From assembly GCA_964648275.1 (NCBI GenBank), contig CAZYOB010000029.1, positions 1 through 5,999 on the forward strand: a DNA stretch of 5,999 bases, in the 5' to 3' direction. A model generated the notes under the pieces. It was given only the letters and a program-made list of their open reading frames with translations, was not told where the DNA came from and ran no database searches. Positions 5,954 through 5,999 of the stretch are shown here, piece after piece; positions within the stretch are counted from its first letter, which is position 1, and the number at the start of each line of letters is the position of its first letter. This DNA is from CAIQPO01 sp964648275 (GTDB lineage: Bacteria; Patescibacteriota; Microgenomatia; UBA1400; MFAQ01). The translations under genes and the position numbers were made by a program.

Positions 5954-5999
5954 CAACCCTTTAGCAAAAACTCCCCGAGACACAACTTCACATTCAAGT

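Overview
The window carries one compact plus-strand operon of six complete genes, from 189 to 5935. In order they encode a radical SAM iron-sulfur enzyme with a SPASM/Twitch-like C-terminus, a NUDIX pyrophosphohydrolase, a DegT/DnrJ/EryC1/StrS-type PLP aminotransferase, an APH/choline-kinase-fold small-molecule kinase, an HprK/PEPCK-like P-loop protein and a PHP-domain metallo-phosphoesterase. Neighbouring genes are separated by 5 and 1 bases, or overlap by 26 (or 41), 19 and 4 bases. One transcript and coupled translation are therefore likely.

Layout: positions 1-188 hold no convincing gene. They contain a good sigma70-type promoter (153-181) whose predicted start lies on or next to the first ATG, so the operon mRNA may be leaderless. 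The six genes follow without any usable intergenic space. After the last stop codon, 64 bases remain, with a small GC-rich hairpin (5936-5953) that may end the operon but lacks a U-tract.

How the genes may work together (inference): the set has two likely phosphoryl-transfer proteins, two phosphoester or pyrophosphate hydrolases, one PLP aminotransferase of the amino-sugar/aminocyclitol class and one radical SAM enzyme. This looks like a small-molecule pathway in which an intermediate is oxidised or rearranged by radical chemistry, aminated, phosphorylated and later dephosphorylated. The radical SAM plus DegT-type pairing recalls aminocyclitol pathways such as butirosin (BtrN and BtrS). No dedicated sugar-nucleotide, transporter, regulator or precursor-peptide gene is visible, so the product cannot be named and the pathway may extend beyond the window.

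Organism: bacterial gene structure, standard code (TGA used as stop), moderately low GC by eye, few clear Shine-Dalgarno sites and very tight packing. An uncultured bacterium, perhaps of the Patescibacteria/CPR type, would fit, but this is a weak guess. Base composition and style look even across all six genes, with no sign of an insertion sequence, tRNA, rRNA or CRISPR array.
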